Source: Actinomycetota bacterium (GTDB taxonomy: Bacteria; Actinomycetota; Actinomycetes; S36-B12). Taken from it: a stretch of 8,005 bases of DNA. The DNA is taken from assembly GCA_010029945.1 (NCBI GenBank), contig RGQW01000077.1:1-8005 (forward strand). The letters run 5' to 3'. The position numbers were made by a program, and so were the translations under genes. Shown here piece by piece: positions 6,931 through 8,005 of the stretch (within the stretch, counting starts at the first letter, position 1; each line of letters opens with the position of its first letter). The notes below the pieces were generated by a model. It had not been told where the DNA came from. It made no database searches and saw nothing but the letters and a program-made list of their open reading frames with translations.

Positions 6931-6944
6931 AGCCGGGCCCGGCT
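6931..6944. repeat. Perfect 14-bp palindrome in the divergent MFS / CoA lyase promoter region
   Basis: AGCCGGGCCCGGCT reads identically on both strands. It lies between the divergent MFS and CoA lyase starts and touches a weak plus-strand TAGGCT (6944-6949). A second, looser dyad lies just left of it (GGCAC at 6905-6909 with GTGCC at 6924-6928). The position suits a regulator operator, but GC-rich palindromes of this size arise by chance at an appreciable rate. Confidence 0.4.
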
Positions 6945-6949
6945 AGGCT
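6944..6949 (+). promoter_or_regulatory. Weak candidate -10 box (TAGGCT) for the CoA lyase gene
   Basis: TAGGCT fits TAnnnT and would give a leader of roughly 50 bases ending in the strong ribosome binding site at 6996-7001. No matching -35 is seen. Its interest is mainly that the palindrome abuts it. Confidence 0.2.
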
Positions 6950-6995
6950 GGAGAGGCGTTGTGTGCGTGGGGCTAACCCAGAAACCGTCGATGCC

Positions 6996-7001
6996 AAGGA
7001 G
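6996..7001 (+). promoter_or_regulatory. Shine-Dalgarno AAGGAG that fixes the CoA lyase start
   Basis: AAGGAG lies eight bases before the GTG at 7010. Its final G is the first base of another in-frame GTG at 7001, so that codon falls inside the ribosome binding site and is an unlikely start. Confidence 0.75.
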
Positions 7002-7009
7002 TGAATTCG

Positions 7010-7978
7010 GTGACCGATGTCGCAAGAAGCATCAGACCTCGGCGCTCGAACCTCGCGGTGCCGGGCTCGAGCCCGAAGATGCTGGACAAAGCCAAAGGTC
7101 TGCTGGCAGACCAGGTGTTCATGGACATCGAGGACGCGGTGGCTCCGCTTGCCAAGCCGGATGCCCGGAAAAACATCGTGGCTGCTCTCAACGAAGGTGG
7201 CTACGACGGAAAAGTGCGCTCGGTTCGAGTGAACGACTGGACCACCGAGTGGACGTACCTGGACGTCATCGAGGTCGTTTCCGGCGCGGGAGCCAACCTC
7301 GACTGCATCATGCTCCCCAAAGTGCAAGGCCCCGAGCAGATCCGCGCCTTGGACATGCTGCTCACGCAGATCGAGAAGTCCGAAGGCTTGGACGTTGGGC
7401 GCATCGGTATCGAAGCGCAGATCGAGAACGCCATGGGTTTGACCATGGTGGACGAGATCGCCGCCGCCAGTCCCCGAGTGGAGACGATCATCTTCGGGCC
7501 CGCTGATTTCATGGCCAGCATCAACATGAAGTCTCTGGTTGTCGGCGAACAGCCTCCCGGATACGACGTCGGAGACGCGTACCACTACATCCTGATGCGA
7601 ATCTTGATGGCGGCTCGCGCATACGACAAGCAGGCGATCGATGGTCCCTACCTGCAAATCAAGGACCTCGACGGCTACACCCGAGTCGCGGAAAGAAGCG
7701 CTGCCCTCGGCTTCGATGGCAAGTGGGTGCTGCATCCAGATCAAATCGCAGCGGCAAACGAGATCTTCTCGCCGCGTCAAGACGACTACGACCACGCAGA
7801 ACTCATCCTCGACGCTTACGAGTGGTACACCTCGGCGGCCGGCGGTGCGCGTGGAGCCGCCATGCTCGGTGACGAGATGATCGACGAGGCATCGCGAAAG
7901 ATGGCACTGGTGATCGCCGGCAAGGGCCGCGCCGCCGGTATGCAGCGCACCCAAACATTCGAGCCTCCTCAGTCCTGA
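7010..7978 (+). CDS. HpcH/HpaI-family acyl-CoA lyase (malyl-/citramalyl-CoA lyase type, CitE-like)
   Basis: This 322-residue TIM-barrel enzyme should cleave or form a 3-hydroxyacyl-CoA by a Mg2+-dependent Claisen-type reaction in the cytoplasm. Visible motifs are RRSNLAVPGS (11-20), VFMDIEDAVAP (36-46, Glu41/Asp42), RVNDWTTEWTY (73-83, Arg73), IEAQIENAMG (134-143) and IIFGPADFMAS (160-170). By family analogy Glu139 and Asp166 are the likely metal ligands. The C-terminal part (about 230-310) includes GFDGKWVLHPDQ and a long tail with GDEMIDEASRKMA. The length and these blocks fit the long actinobacterial form, which from memory can neighbour ethylmalonyl-CoA pathway genes, rather than the shorter citrate lyase beta subunit. 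The substrate could be malyl-CoA, methylmalyl-CoA, citramalyl-CoA or related; it cannot be settled here. AAGGAG eight bases upstream fixes the GTG start. Another gene begins on its stop codon. Confidence 0.92.
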   Translation: MTDVARSIRPRRSNLAVPGSSPKMLDKAKGLLADQVFMDIEDAVAPLAKPDARKNIVAALNEGGYDGKVRSVRVNDWTTEWTYLDVIEVVSGAGANLDCIMLPKVQGPEQIRALDMLLTQIEKSEGLDVGRIGIEAQIENAMGLTMVDEIAAASPRVETIIFGPADFMASINMKSLVVGEQPPGYDVGDAYHYILMRILMAARAYDKQAIDGPYLQIKDLDGYTRVAERSAALGFDGKWVLHPDQIAAANEIFSPRQDDYDHAELILDAYEWYTSAAGGARGAAMLGDEMIDEASRKMALVIAGKGRAAGMQRTQTFEPPQS

Positions 7979-8005
7979 TGGCGCGCCGCACCGACATGAC
8001 TCGGG
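7978..8005 (+). CDS. Start of a downstream gene (truncated by window edge, function unknown)
   Basis: An ATG at 7978 overlaps the CoA lyase stop by one base (TGATG), giving MARRTDMTR before the window ends. The arrangement is typical of translational coupling in an operon, so the product probably serves the same pathway. An ATG at 7996 is an alternative start. Nine residues are too few to identify a family. Confidence 0.5.

Noticed and set aside
7001..7009. GTG at 7001 as the CoA lyase start
   Set aside because: Its first base is the last base of the AAGGAG ribosome binding site, leaving it no upstream site of its own, whereas GTG at 7010 has ideal spacing.
6863..7009. A small RNA, riboswitch or hidden small gene in the largest intergenic gap (147 bp)
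   Set aside because: Apart from the palindrome, a loose dyad and -10-like boxes, no conserved riboswitch-like core, intrinsic terminator or short frame with a ribosome binding site was seen.
6863..7954. A 364-codon open extension upstream of the MFS gene on the minus strand
   Set aside because: Most of it is the reverse strand of the CoA lyase gene, with His/Asp/Val-rich shadow composition. MFS-like sequence begins just after the GTG at 6862, which has a -10-like box.

Overview
The window is a gene-dense, GC-rich stretch of bacterial chromosome. It contains six complete protein genes, one 3'-complete gene cut by the left edge, and the first codons of another at the right edge. GTG starts, TAnnnT-type -10 boxes, actinobacterial-style TatB and Mrp proteins, and the grouping of an HtrA protease, TatB, Mrp and an MgtE_N/CBS protein all point to an actinobacterium. 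From memory, Mycobacterium tuberculosis carries the same kinds of genes close together (htrA, tatB, mrp and the Rv1232c-type CBS protein). The genus cannot be fixed from this window. I see no tRNA, rRNA, CRISPR array, insertion sequence or phage gene.

Layout. (1) Bases 1-1462, plus strand: a membrane-anchored HtrA/DegP-type serine protease (start off the left edge) and tatB, separated by one base; this is a cell-envelope quality-control and export unit. (2) Bases 1524-4607, minus strand, read from right to left: a soluble PRC-barrel/MgtE_N/CBS protein, a two-helix DUF1003 membrane protein overlapping it by 8 bp, and the Fe-S carrier ATPase Mrp 20 bp further on. The tatB and mrp ends converge with a 61-bp gap. 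(3) Bases 4684-5622, plus strand: an EamA-family drug/metabolite transporter that diverges from the PRC/CBS gene over a 76-bp promoter region. (4) Bases 5600-6862, minus strand: a YbjJ-like MFS transporter whose 3' end overlaps the EamA gene by 23 bp. (5) Bases 7010-7978, plus strand: an HpcH/HpaI-family acyl-CoA lyase of the long actinobacterial malyl/citramalyl-CoA type, with another gene starting on its stop codon (TGATG).

How the genes work together. The first unit handles secretion and folding of envelope proteins. In the second, the tight PRC/CBS-DUF1003 coupling suggests a soluble cation- or nucleotide-responsive regulator working with a small membrane protein; this is the least understood part of the window. 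The two transporters are unrelated by position to an obvious pathway. The CoA lyase probably starts an acyl-CoA catabolic or ethylmalonyl-CoA-type operon running off the right edge.

The most interesting non-coding signal concerns the three minus-strand genes that lack a Shine-Dalgarno sequence (mrp, the PRC/CBS gene and the MFS gene). Each has a TAnnnT hexamer ending 6 or 7 bases before its start codon, the geometry of leaderless transcripts. One of these boxes shares its TA step with an opposing -10-like box for the EamA gene. No clearly new defence or mobile system is visible.
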